From an uncultured Porphyromonadaceae bacterium (GTDB taxonomy: Bacteria > Bacteroidota > Bacteroidia > Bacteroidales > Muribaculaceae), in assembly GCA_947573485.1 (NCBI GenBank), contig CANPGB010000001.1:151430-215429 (forward strand): a stretch of DNA of 64,000 nucleotides, read 5' to 3'. The notes under the pieces are model-generated. The model worked only from the letters and a program-made list of their open reading frames with translations. It ran no database searches and was not told where the DNA came from. This document shows, in pieces, positions 51,032 to 59,124 of the stretch; within the stretch, counting starts at the first letter, position 1; the number at the start of each line of letters is the position of its first letter. Position numbers and translations under genes: made by a program.

Positions 51032-51063
51032 TTTGGCATTGCGACGGCTTATTATTAACTTTG
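51032..51063 (+). promoter_or_regulatory. cdd-tyrS promoter
   Basis: TTTG (51032-51035), 20-bp spacer, TAACTTTG (51056-51063), 23 bp before the cdd ATG. The upstream portion TTTTGGCATTGCG is identical to the same position of the pheT promoter. Confidence 0.8.
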
Positions 51064-51086
51064 CAAAAATAAACTGCTCTCAACTT

Positions 51087-51560
51087 ATGAAAGAAATTGA
51101 TCTCATAACAAAAATAGAGTCACTCAGCTTCGAGGAACTCTCCCAAAAGGAACGCGACGCCGTAATGGCTGCCCGCGATGCAATCTTAGGTGCATACACC
51201 CCCTACAGCCACTTCAAGGTAGGAGCAGCAATTGTGCTCGACAACGGCGAGACCGTGACAGGTGCCAACCAGGAAAACGTAGCCTTCCCCTCGGGAACAT
51301 GCGCCGAGCGCTCGGCTTGTTTCTACGCCGGCGCCCGTTATCCCAACGCTAAATTCGAGCTCATAGCCATAGCGGCCCTCGGCACCGACGGAAAGCCCAC
51401 CGAGCCCCCTACAGCTCCCTGCGGTGCTTGCCGCCAGTCGCTCCTCGAATACGAGCTGCGGGCAGGTCATAACGTGCCCGTGCTTCTGGCTGGACGCACC
51501 ACAATTTACCGTCTGCCCTCGGTAAAATCGCTGCTGCCGCTGTCTTTCACTGAATTTTAA
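51087..51560 (+). CDS. cdd: Cytidine deaminase
   Basis: Zinc-dependent pyrimidine-salvage enzyme, 157 aa, converting cytidine or deoxycytidine to uridine forms. Motifs: [46 protein letters not shown], where TCAE supplies the zinc Cys and catalytic Glu, and [15 protein letters not shown] with the other two zinc Cys. The start is the ATG at 51087 ([15 protein letters not shown]), directly behind a clean promoter; the frame stays open further upstream through that promoter. tyrS follows after 20 bp and probably shares the transcript. Confidence 0.95.
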   Translation: MKEIDLITKIESLSFEELSQKERDAVMAARDAILGAYTPYSHFKVGAAIVLDNGETVTGANQENVAFPSGTCAERSACFYAGARYPNAKFELIAIAALGTDGKPTEPPTAPCGACRQSLLEYELRAGHNVPVLLAGRTTIYRLPSVKSLLPLSFTEF

Positions 51561-51580
51561 AGATACTTTTTTTACATAAC

Positions 51581-52873
51581 ATGGATTTTATAGAAGAACT
51601 TACCTGGCGCGGGATGATAAACACCGTGATGCCCGGCGCCGACGAAGAGCTCAAAAAGGGTATGGCCACGGCATATCTCGGTTTCGACCCCACGGCCGAC
51701 AGTCTTCACATTGGCCACCTCGTGGGAGTGATGATGCTCAAACACTTCCAGCGCTCAGGCCACAAACCCATTGCTCTTGTGGGCGGTGCCACCGGTATGA
51801 TCGGCGACCCCTCGATGAAGAGCCAGGAACGTAAACTCCTCGACGAGGATACGCTCCGCCACAACCAGGAGGCTATCAAGAAGCAGCTTGCAAAATTCCT
51901 CGACTTCGACTCCGACGCTCCCAATGCCGCCGAGCTCGTGAACAACTACGACTGGATGAAGAATTTCACGTTCCTCGACTTCATCCGCGACGTGGGCAAG
52001 CTCATCACTGTAAACTACATGATGGCCAAAGACAGCGTCAAGAAACGCCTCTCGGGCGAAACACAGCAGGGCATGTCGTTCACCGAATTCAGCTACCAGC
52101 TCGTGCAGGGCTACGACTTCCTCACCCTCTACCGCGATAAAAACTGCAAGCTGCAGATCGGCGGCTCTGACCAGTGGGGCAACATGACCACCGGCACCGA
52201 GCTTATCCGCCGCACTCTCGGTGGCGATGCCTACTGCATCACCTGCAACCTCATAACAAAAGCCGACGGCACTAAATTCGGCAAAACCGAAGGCGGCAAC
52301 GTATGGCTCGACCCCGCGCGCACCTCGCCCTACAAGTTCTACCAGTTCTGGCTCAACGTCAGCGACGAAGACGCCGCAAAATACATCAAGATTTTCACTC
52401 AGCTGGGCAAGGAAGAAATCGACGCTCTCATTGCCGAGCAGGCTGAAGATCCCGGACGCCGCCCACTGCAACGCCGTCTCGCCCAGGAAGTGACCACCAT
52501 GGTACACAGCGCCGCCGACTACGAGGCCGCTCTCGAAGCTTCGCAGATTCTCTTCAGCAACAAGGCTGCCGAAACCCTACATACTATCGACGAGAAAACC
52601 CTCCTCGACGTATTTGAAGGTGTACCCACCTTCGAGGTAGAGCGCGCCGACATCGAAGCCGGCATACGTATGGCCGACCTCCTCACCGAGAAAGCCGCTG
52701 TATTCCCCTCAAAGGCCGAGATGCGCAAGCTCGTGCAGGGCGGAGGTTTCTCTATCAACAAAGAGAAAGTAACCGACCCGCAGGCTACGGCTTCTACAGC
52801 AATGCTCCTCAACGACCGCTACATAATCGTTCAGAAAGGCAAGAAGCAGTACTTCCTTCTCATCGTAAAATAA
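51581..52873 (+). CDS. tyrS: Tyrosine-tRNA ligase
   Basis: Class I aminoacyl-tRNA synthetase, 430 aa, TyrRS bacterial type. HIGH region: [22 protein letters not shown] (about residues 32-53). Tyrosine-site region: [33 protein letters not shown] (about 170-202). The KMSKS loop is the KFGKT variant in [16 protein letters not shown]. The C-terminal S4 RNA-binding domain (about 365-425) covers [19 protein letters not shown]. Upstream is cdd; the DUF2007 gene follows 3 bp after the stop. Confidence 0.97.
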   Translation: MDFIEELTWRGMINTVMPGADEELKKGMATAYLGFDPTADSLHIGHLVGVMMLKHFQRSGHKPIALVGGATGMIGDPSMKSQERKLLDEDTLRHNQEAIKKQLAKFLDFDSDAPNAAELVNNYDWMKNFTFLDFIRDVGKLITVNYMMAKDSVKKRLSGETQQGMSFTEFSYQLVQGYDFLTLYRDKNCKLQIGGSDQWGNMTTGTELIRRTLGGDAYCITCNLITKADGTKFGKTEGGNVWLDPARTSPYKFYQFWLNVSDEDAAKYIKIFTQLGKEEIDALIAEQAEDPGRRPLQRRLAQEVTTMVHSAADYEAALEASQILFSNKAAETLHTIDEKTLLDVFEGVPTFEVERADIEAGIRMADLLTEKAAVFPSKAEMRKLVQGGGFSINKEKVTDPQATASTAMLLNDRYIIVQKGKKQYFLLIVK

Positions 52874-52876
52874 CAC

Positions 52877-53080
52877 ATGAAGTTAGCCGCATCATTCTCA
52901 ACCGAGCCCGAAGCCTATATAGCAAAAGGCATGCTCGAAGACAACGGCATCGACGCTGTGGTGGTGCCCAACAACATGGCCACACTCTATGCCGCCGGCG
53001 CCGCATGGGCGCCGATAGAGCTTTACGTCCCCGACGGTGAGCTCGAAAGAGCACAAAGCCTGCTTGCCGAACACGAATGA
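52877..53080 (+). CDS. DUF2007 domain protein
   Basis: Small protein of 67 aa that is almost entirely one DUF2007 (PII-like signal-transducer-type) fold: KLAASFSTEPEAYIAKGMLEDNGIDAVVVPNN and the C-terminal LYVPDGELERAQSLL. Function is unknown. It is encoded 3 bp after tyrS and followed by a terminator, so it is the end of the cdd-tyrS transcript. Confidence 0.88.
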   Translation: MKLAASFSTEPEAYIAKGMLEDNGIDAVVVPNNMATLYAAGAAWAPIELYVPDGELERAQSLLAEHE

Positions 53081-53096
53081 TGCACACTCTATAAAA

Positions 53097-53143
53097 CAAC
53101 GCCTGCCCGGACACTACACACCGCGCAGGCGTTGCTTGTTTTT
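53097..53143 (+). terminator. Terminator of the cdd-tyrS-DUF2007 unit
   Basis: Stem CAACGCCTGC (53097-53106) with GCAGGCGTTG (53125-53134), followed by CTTGTTTTTAT. Confidence 0.85.
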
Positions 53144-53241
53144 ATACCGATAGCGGCTATCGTAAAATACCATAGCAACAGGCGGAATTTTCGTTTTTGG
53201 GATTGTTACTTTGCAAAACGAAAATAAAAAACACCACTGCT

Positions 53242-53457
53242 ATGAACACTCCGCTTGTTACCTGGCTTCTAATAGTAAGCCTCATCATTTTATTGATGCT
53301 TGTAAACTTCGTGAAGAGCGCCCACAAAAACACCGTCCGCCGACACCGCTTCATTGAGATAGGAAGCGAACGTGAAGAGCTCTTCATCCCCGGCGACCCA
53401 AATCCCCGCACTATCGACGAATATGACTACGACGATTGCAACGACGACGATTTCTGA
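53242..53457 (+). CDS. Small membrane protein with acidic tail, function unknown
   Basis: Protein of 71 aa starting at ATG 53242 (MNTPLVTWLLIVSLIILLMLVNFV), one membrane helix at about residues 5-24. A basic stretch (KSAHKNTVRRHRF) and an acidic Tyr/Asp tail (IDEYDYDDCNDDDF) follow. No family is recognised. Its 3' end overlaps the chosen ThrE start by 35 bp in another frame, which suggests co-expression with the exporter. A TTACTTTG box (53206-53213) lies 28 bp upstream. Confidence 0.6.
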   Translation: MNTPLVTWLLIVSLIILLMLVNFVKSAHKNTVRRHRFIEIGSEREELFIPGDPNPRTIDEYDYDDCNDDDF

Positions 53458-54229
53458 CACACAGGCTCCCTCAGTAAGGGAGCTTGCCCTCTTCCTCTCT
53501 AAATACTGCGGCCGACTCATGGGGGCGGGCGCTACCTGCATACGCCTCGAAAAGAACGTCGACCGCATAGCTGCCCGCTACGGCATGCACGCCGAGATTA
53601 CAATTATGCCCCGCCACGTGCATCTGTCGTTATGGGATACCGACTCTGCCGATTGCGTTACCGCCATAGCTTCGGTAGCCAAATGCCCCATAAGTTTCAA
53701 TGTCAACACCCGCCTGAGCGAACTCAGCTGGGAAATTGCCGACGGTAAAACCGATTTCACACAAGCACGGGCAGTGCTTGAAGGTATCGACAGTTTCGAC
53801 CGCCAGAGCGAGTGGCTGCTCCTGTGCCTCGTGCCGGCCGCCAACGCCGCTTTCTGCGGCCTCTTCGGGGGCGACGCCATTGCAATGTTTATAGTGGCTA
53901 TCGCCACGCTCGCGGGCTATTACCTCAAGCAAAGCATGCTGCGGCGTGGCATCGACCTGCGTGTTACCGTATTCGCCTGCGCTTTTGTGTCGGCAGTGCT
54001 CGGCGCAACCGACATACTCTTCTCCTTCGGCGATACTCCCGCTGTAGCCCTCGGCACAAGCGTGCTCTATCTCGTGCCCGGCATACCGTTTCTCAACTCT
54101 TTCAGCGACGTTCTCTACAGGCATTACATATGCGCCCTCGGCCGCTTTGCCGACGCCCTGGTGCTCACATGCTGCCTCTCGGCAGGACTTTGCGCCGCCA
54201 TGCTTCTAATGGGCACAGGCATGTTTTAA
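53423..54229 (+). CDS. ThrE-family threonine/serine exporter, N-terminal-type subunit
   Basis: Membrane protein of 268 aa with the ThrE N-terminal domain. It has a cytoplasmic hydrolase-like front (SVRELALFLSKYCGRLMGAGATCIRLEKNVDRIAARYGMHAEITIMPRHVHLSL, about residues 17-70) then about five membrane segments (from about 133), including GTSVLYLVPGIPFLNSFSDV, the typical PGxPxxNxxxD motif. It exports small amino acids. In many bacteria ThrE is split in two genes, as here; the second follows 27 bp downstream. The ATG at 53423 is preferred; an in-frame upstream start would overlap the small membrane-protein gene further. Confidence 0.88.
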   Translation: MTTTIATTTISDTQAPSVRELALFLSKYCGRLMGAGATCIRLEKNVDRIAARYGMHAEITIMPRHVHLSLWDTDSADCVTAIASVAKCPISFNVNTRLSELSWEIADGKTDFTQARAVLEGIDSFDRQSEWLLLCLVPAANAAFCGLFGGDAIAMFIVAIATLAGYYLKQSMLRRGIDLRVTVFACAFVSAVLGATDILFSFGDTPAVALGTSVLYLVPGIPFLNSFSDVLYRHYICALGRFADALVLTCCLSAGLCAAMLLMGTGMF

Positions 54230-54256
54230 GCTTCAAAACCCCGGCTTTCATCACTT

Positions 54257-54736
54257 ATGCTACTCAAAATTTTATACGACGCATTACTTGCCGCGATAGC
54301 AGCTATCGGCTTTTCAGCAATAAGCCGGCCGCCCCGGCGTGCCTATCTCTACTGCGCTATTATCGCTGCTGTAGGGCACTCGGTGCGCTACATGCTCATG
54401 AACATGCCCGAGCCTGTTACTATAATCCCCGCCACCCTCATAGCTTCTTTTCTCATAGGCACGCTCGCCGTATTCCTCTCGCCCCGCGCGCACATGCCGG
54501 CCGAGACCTGCCTTTTTCCGGCTCTGCTGCCCATGATTCCCGGTATATATGCCTACAAGGCTTTCGGCGGTCTCGCACTTTGCCTGCTCTCCGAAAGCGA
54601 GGCAGCATTTGCACGCGCCCAATATCTCTTTTCCTACAACGCCCTCACCTGCCTGTGTATACTTGTGTGCATGGTAGTGGGCGCCACGCTTCCTATTTTC
54701 ATTTTCAAAAAGATTTCTTTCCAGGCCACACGATAA
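54257..54736 (+). CDS. ThrE-family exporter, C-terminal-type subunit
   Basis: Membrane protein of 159 aa with about four helices and the second-half ThrE motif FPALLPMIPGIYAYKA (about residues 87-102), the counterpart of the PGxPxxN motif in the preceding protein. Together the two subunits should form one exporter. Its stop and the start of the LysR gene share a base (TAATG), so the regulator is translationally coupled to the exporter. Confidence 0.88.
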   Translation: MLLKILYDALLAAIAAIGFSAISRPPRRAYLYCAIIAAVGHSVRYMLMNMPEPVTIIPATLIASFLIGTLAVFLSPRAHMPAETCLFPALLPMIPGIYAYKAFGGLALCLLSESEAAFARAQYLFSYNALTCLCILVCMVVGATLPIFIFKKISFQATR

Positions 54737-55635
54737 TGGAACTCCGACAACTCAGATACTTCGTCACCGTAGCACGCACACTAAGCTTTTCCGACTCTGC
54801 GCGCCAGCTGTGCGTTACCCAGAGCACCCTCTCGCAGCAGATAAAGCAACTCGAAACGGAGCTTGGCACACCACTCTTCGAGCGTACAAGCCACAGCGTG
54901 ACCCTCACAGAGGCCGGTCGCGAGATTCTCGACCATGCCAAGCGCGCTATTCAGGAAGCCACTCTCTGCGGCGAGTGCATAGCCGACCTCAACACCCTCG
55001 CCTCGGGCTCGCTGGCAATAGGAGTAACATACTCGTTCAGCCCCATACTCACCGAAACGCTCCTTATGTTCATGAAGAAGTATCCGCGCATAAAGCTCAA
55101 TATCTTCTACAAACCCATGAACGAGCTAATGGAGCTCCTCAGCCGCCGCGAGGTCGACTTCGTGCTCGCTTTCAAACCCACACGACCTATGCCGGGCATA
55201 GAGTCGCACATACTCTTTCAGAATTATCTCGCCGCAATAACTTCGGTGCATCACCCCCTGGCGCAGAAAGAAAAAGTTACTCTCGCCGACCTCGAGCAAT
55301 ACGACATGGCCCTTCCCTCGAAAGGACTGCAGGCGCGCAATGCCTTCGATAATATTCTGCCGCGCTACGACCGCCTGCGTGTGCGCCTTGAGCTTAACGA
55401 AGTGAACATTCTCCTCAAACTTCTCCGCGACAGCATGCTCGTATCGGTGCTCGCCGAAGCCTCTATACACAACGAGAAGGGCGTAAAGGCTATTCCACTC
55501 GATATTGACAACAACGAGATGTCGGGCTGCATACACACCCTCGCCGGAGCTTACCGCAAGAAATCAATGCAGGAGTTCATACGCATGCTCAGCGAGTCGA
55601 TAGCCGTAAGGGAACGCCAGAACGCGTGGATATGA
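54736..55635 (+). CDS. LysR-family transcriptional regulator
   Basis: LTTR of 299 aa. The N-terminal winged HTH is MELRQLRYFVTVARTLSFSDSARQLCVTQSTLSQQIKQLETELGTPLFER. The C-terminal periplasmic-binding-protein-like effector domain (about residues 90-295) lacks the OxyR Cys pair in a recognisable place. It is coupled to the two-part ThrE exporter, which is its likely target along with the small-protein gene. The ATG is fixed by the TAATG overlap; a longer open frame through the ThrE genes in this phase is not coding. Confidence 0.93.
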   Translation: MELRQLRYFVTVARTLSFSDSARQLCVTQSTLSQQIKQLETELGTPLFERTSHSVTLTEAGREILDHAKRAIQEATLCGECIADLNTLASGSLAIGVTYSFSPILTETLLMFMKKYPRIKLNIFYKPMNELMELLSRREVDFVLAFKPTRPMPGIESHILFQNYLAAITSVHHPLAQKEKVTLADLEQYDMALPSKGLQARNAFDNILPRYDRLRVRLELNEVNILLKLLRDSMLVSVLAEASIHNEKGVKAIPLDIDNNEMSGCIHTLAGAYRKKSMQEFIRMLSESIAVRERQNAWI

Positions 55636-55638
55636 GAA

Positions 55639-55666
55639 GGGCGGCGACACCGCTGTGCCACCGCCC
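55639..55666 (+). terminator. GC-rich hairpin after the LysR gene
   Basis: Arms GGGCGG (55639-55644) and CCGCCC (55661-55666) with inner CAC/GTG pairing, between convergent lysR and recA. No T-tract follows on either strand, so the terminator call is weak. Confidence 0.4.
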
Positions 55667-55735
55667 CCCGGGCAAGTTGTAAATATTTCTTTAAAAGTTT
55701 ACTGTAACCTTTATCCTTTTTACTTTTTCCTTCCT

Positions 55736-56914
55736 TTAAAGGTCTTCCTCTATCGAAAACTCGTCGGCGAGGTCGTCGTCAAATTCATCGATATCGAGCT
55801 CCACTTTCTCGCTTTCCTCAGCAGCTTCGGAAGGGGCTGCTGTAGCTTTTGCGGCAGCGGTGGGCACACGGCGCTTGTCGGCAGCTTTCATAGCCTCCAT
55901 AATTGCGGCCTCAAGCTCGTCGGCGAGCTCAGGGTTATCCTGTATCACAGCCTTGGCTGCATCGCGGCCCTGCGCAAGTTTATTGCCGTTGTAGCTGAAC
56001 CACGAGCCGCTCTTCTTGATTACGTCGTATTCAACACCCAAGTCGAGAATCTCGCCGGCGTGCGATATGCCTTCGCCAAACATGATGTCGAACTCGGCGC
56101 GCTTGAAGGGAGGTGCCACCTTGTTCTTTACAACCTTGATGTAGGCGCGCTTGCCGAGCACATCCTCGCCGTCTTTGATCGGGTTGCGCGAGCGGATGTC
56201 GATGCGCACAGAGGCATAGAACTTGAGGGCGTTACCGCCGGTGGTGGTTTCGGCGGGGCCGAACATCTGGCCTATCTTCTCGCGGAGCTGGTTGATGAAG
56301 ATACAGGTGGTGTTTGTGCGAGCTATGGCGCCGGTGAGCTTACGCATGGCCTGCGACATGAGGCGTGCCTGGAGACCCATGTTGCGGTCGCCCATTTCGC
56401 CTTCGATCTCGCTCTTGGGGGTAAGGGCGGCAACGGAGTCAACCACTATGATGTCTACAGCCGACGAGCGGATAAGCTGCTCGGCGATTTCGAGGGCCTG
56501 CTCGCCGTTGTCGGGCTGCGAGATGAGGAGGTTGTTGATATCAACTCCGAGCTGCTGCGCATAGAAGCGGTCGAAAGCGTGCTCGGCGTCAATCATGGCA
56601 GCTATGCCTCCGCGCTTCTGAGCCTCGGCTATGGCGTGGATGGCGAGGGTGGTCTTACCCGACGATTCCGGACCGAAAATCTCGATGATACGACCGCGGG
56701 GGAAGCCGCCCACACCAAGGGCGTAGTTGAGGCTTATCGAGCCGGTGGGTATTACCTCGACGTTCTCTATAACGTCGTCGCCCATCTTCATTATGGCGCC
56801 TCGGCCATAGGCCTTCTCTATACGCCCCATGGCCTGCTCAAGGGCCTCAAGGCGTGCTGCGCGAGGGTCTTTCTCGGCGGCGGCGCTCTTCTTTACTGTT
56901 TCTTTTTTTGCCAT
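55736..56914 (-). CDS. recA: Recombinase RecA
   Basis: Homologous recombination and SOS protein, 392 aa, clearly longer than E. coli RecA (353). Walker A is GPESSGKT (about residues 78-85), Walker [12 protein letters not shown]1 [24 protein letters not shown], and L2 [34 protein letters not shown]. The start is ATG 56914 ([21 protein letters not shown]); an extra 18-codon extension would cross the promoter. The C-terminal tail after about residue 345 is low-complexity and very acidic ([22 protein letters not shown] at the end). E. coli RecA also has an acidic regulatory tail, but a shorter one. Confidence 0.97.
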   Translation of the reverse strand: MAKKETVKKSAAAEKDPRAARLEALEQAMGRIEKAYGRGAIMKMGDDVIENVEVIPTGSISLNYALGVGGFPRGRIIEIFGPESSGKTTLAIHAIAEAQKRGGIAAMIDAEHAFDRFYAQQLGVDINNLLISQPDNGEQALEIAEQLIRSSAVDIIVVDSVAALTPKSEIEGEMGDRNMGLQARLMSQAMRKLTGAIARTNTTCIFINQLREKIGQMFGPAETTTGGNALKFYASVRIDIRSRNPIKDGEDVLGKRAYIKVVKNKVAPPFKRAEFDIMFGEGISHAGEILDLGVEYDVIKKSGSWFSYNGNKLAQGRDAAKAVIQDNPELADELEAAIMEAMKAADKRRVPTAAAKATAAPSEAAEESEKVELDIDEFDDDLADEFSIEEDL

Positions 56915-56943
56915 TTTAAGTATGCAGTTTATTGTTTTCGATG

Positions 56944-56980
56944 CAAAGTTAACAACTGACGTGTGCAATATTTCTGCACA
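56944..56980 (-). promoter_or_regulatory. recA -7 box and overlapping inverted repeat
   Basis: TAACTTTG (minus strand, 56951-56944) lies 30 bp before the recA ATG. About 11-30 bp further upstream is the inverted repeat TGTGCA-N7-TGCACA (56962-56980), covering the -33 zone, where a repressor could act. Confidence 0.5.
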
Positions 56981-57261
56981 TGTGTGTTAAAGAATTTTAT
57001 AAGGCAAAATTACATGCCTTTCTTTATGCAAAGATAAGGATTAGCGGGTGCAATACCAAATAAAACTGTCGAGAATCACCATTTTTAGGTATTCCCCGCT
57101 GAGTGTTCTGTTTGTAATTTTGCATCAGAAATTTACGGAATTGTTTGTCAATGAAAACTCCCCGCTGTGATGGCCCGGAGTTTTCAAAATTTTTATACCT
57201 GCCCGACAACCTTTATAGTGGCTCCGAGCGTTATTAATAAGTATACACAAACTAACATATA
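56981..57261 (+). promoter_or_regulatory. Intergenic recA/DXS-like region with promoter and leader hairpin
   Basis: No coding frame is supported. For the + strand there is a TAATTTTG -7 box (57115-57122), then a 9-bp inverted repeat GAAAACTCC/GGAGTTTTC (57153-57161 with 57177-57185) followed by AAAATTTTTATA. If transcription starts near 57130, this hairpin lies in the leader of the DXS-like gene and resembles an attenuator. CAAAATTA and CAAAGATA elements on the other strand (about 57004-57036) may be extra recA promoters. Confidence 0.5.
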
Positions 57262-59046
57262 ATGACAGCTCCCAAAGTAGATTTAAACACTATAAACAGC
57301 CCCGCCGACATCCGGCGCATGAGTATCGACGAACTTAACGTGCTTGCCGCCGAAATGCGCAGTGCCTTGATGCATAAGCTCTCGGCTCACGGTGGCCACG
57401 TAGGCCCCAACCTCGGCATGATAGAGGCCACGATAGCTCTGCACTACGTTTTCAACACCCCTGTTGATAAGATTGTGTTCGACGTATCGCACCAGACCTA
57501 CCCCCACAAGATGCTCACCGGCCGCATGCAGGCTTTCACCGACCCCGCTCACTACAACGACGTAACGGGTTTCACCAACCCTGAGGAGAGCCCCGACTAC
57601 GACCTCTTTTCTCTCGGGCATACTTCAACATCGCTTGCACTGGCGTCGGGTCTGGCAAAGGCCCGCGACCTCGTTGGAGGCAAGGAGAACGTGGTGGCTG
57701 TCATAGGCGATGCCTCGCTTGGCGGAGGTGAGGCTTTCGAGGGTCTTGACTATGGCGCAACTCTCGGCACCAATTTTATTGTTGTGGTCAACGACAACGA
57801 CATGAGCATCGCCGAGAACCACGGCGGCATTTACGCCGATCTGCGCCTGCTGCGCAACACCAACGGCACTGCCGAGCCAAACCTCTTCCGAGCGTTCGGC
57901 TATGGCTACCGCTACGTGCACTACGGCAACAGCATACGGCACCTCATCAAAGCTTTTCAGGCTGTAAAAGATATTCACCACCCGGTAGTGGTACACATCA
58001 ACACCATGAAAGGTCTCGGCCTGCCCGTGGCTGAGGCTAACAAAGAAAAATTCCACTACACGGCGCCCTTCGACCTCAAGACAGGCTCTTCGCTCCGCCA
58101 GAGTCCCGCAGGCAAGGAGGAGCAGGATTACACCGATATCTTCGCCAACCATATCCTCGACCGCATGAAAGATAATCCGGCCATCACAGTGCTCACAGCA
58201 GGCACTCCCGGAGCCGTGGGATTCCCGCCCTCACGGCGCAGGGAAGCGGGCGCAAGGTTTATCGACGTAGGCATAGCCGAGCAAATGGCCGTAGGCATGA
58301 CCTCAGGCCTCGCCAAAGGCGGCATACGCCCCGTATTCGCTGTGGTGTCTACCTTCCTGCAGCGCGCCTACGACCAGCTCAGCCAGGACGTGGCTATCAA
58401 CGGCCAGCCTGCAGTATTCGAGGTTTTCCACACGGGCGTTTTCGGTATGAACGATGAAACCCACCTCGGCTTCTTCGACATTGCAATGATAAGCAACATA
58501 CCGGGCATTAATTTCCTCGCTCCTACCTGCCGTCAGGAGTTCCTCGCTATGACCGACTGGGCCGTGCGCCAGACGGCACAACCTGTCGTTGTACGTGTGC
58601 CCGGAGGCCCTGTTGTCAACAACCCCGCATGCCGTCTGCTTGCCGATTATTCCGAGCCCGAATATGAGGTGGTGGAGCAGGGCAGTAAAGTGGCCCTCAT
58701 CGGCGCAGGCAATTTCTTCTACCGCATGAAAGAGGCGGCGGCCATACTCAAGGAGAAAGGCTATACCCCGACCCTCATCAACCCGCGCTGCCTCTCGGCT
58801 CTCGATACCCGAACCCTCGACACCCTCCGCGACTACGATATTGTGATAACTGCCGAAGACGGCATCGTCGACGGTGGCTTCGGGCAGAAGGTGGCGGCCT
58901 ATCTCGGCGAGGCTCCGGCCAAGGTGCTCACCTTAGGCTTGCCCAAGAAATTCATGAACCGCTTCCGCGCTTCCGACGTTATACATCAAAGTGGCCTCGA
59001 GCCGCAACAGATTGCCGACGCCGCCGAGGCAGCCATGGCAATATAA
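57262..59046 (+). CDS. DXS-family thiamine-diphosphate enzyme (divergent paralogue)
   Basis: Transketolase-fold TPP enzyme of 594 aa, related to 1-deoxy-D-xylulose-5-phosphate synthase. Its N-terminal half keeps HGGHVGPNLGMIEATIALHYVFNTPVDKIVFDVSHQTYPHKMLTGR and the TPP/Mg motif GDASLGGGEAFEG...NDNDMSIAEN (Asp150; canonical DXS has GDG). The TPP-activating Glu is in VGIAEQMAVGM. Against E. coli DXS numbering, R420 aligns with His390, D427 with Asn397 and R478 with Gly448, while the catalytic-loop His (E. coli H431) is kept as His401. Loss of these G3P-binding residues suggests a different acceptor or donor. It stands alone behind a leader hairpin and ends at a terminator. Sequence-based tools will often call it dxs. 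Confidence 0.88.
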   Translation: MTAPKVDLNTINSPADIRRMSIDELNVLAAEMRSALMHKLSAHGGHVGPNLGMIEATIALHYVFNTPVDKIVFDVSHQTYPHKMLTGRMQAFTDPAHYNDVTGFTNPEESPDYDLFSLGHTSTSLALASGLAKARDLVGGKENVVAVIGDASLGGGEAFEGLDYGATLGTNFIVVVNDNDMSIAENHGGIYADLRLLRNTNGTAEPNLFRAFGYGYRYVHYGNSIRHLIKAFQAVKDIHHPVVVHINTMKGLGLPVAEANKEKFHYTAPFDLKTGSSLRQSPAGKEEQDYTDIFANHILDRMKDNPAITVLTAGTPGAVGFPPSRRREAGARFIDVGIAEQMAVGMTSGLAKGGIRPVFAVVSTFLQRAYDQLSQDVAINGQPAVFEVFHTGVFGMNDETHLGFFDIAMISNIPGINFLAPTCRQEFLAMTDWAVRQTAQPVVVRVPGGPVVNNPACRLLADYSEPEYEVVEQGSKVALIGAGNFFYRMKEAAAILKEKGYTPTLINPRCLSALDTRTLDTLRDYDIVITAEDGIVDGGFGQKVAAYLGEAPAKVLTLGLPKKFMNRFRASDVIHQSGLEPQQIADAAEAAMAI

Positions 59047-59072
59047 TCCTATCACTTTAATCTATACCCGTT

Positions 59073-59112
59073 GCCGGGCTTCCCTTCGCCGGGGGGCCCG
59101 GCTTTCCTTTTT
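59073..59112 (+). terminator. Terminator of the DXS-like gene
   Basis: GCCGGGC (59073-59079) pairs with GCCCGGC (59096-59102), with an inner CCC/GGG pair capped by TTCG, followed by TTTCCTTTTTT. Confidence 0.85.
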
Positions 59113-59124
59113 TCTACACCCGCC

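Noticed and set aside
53812..54735. N-terminal extension of the LysR frame through both thrE genes (607 codons in total)
   Set aside because: The added residues are Arg/His-rich out-of-frame readings of the ThrE genes; the LysR start is fixed by the TAATG overlap.
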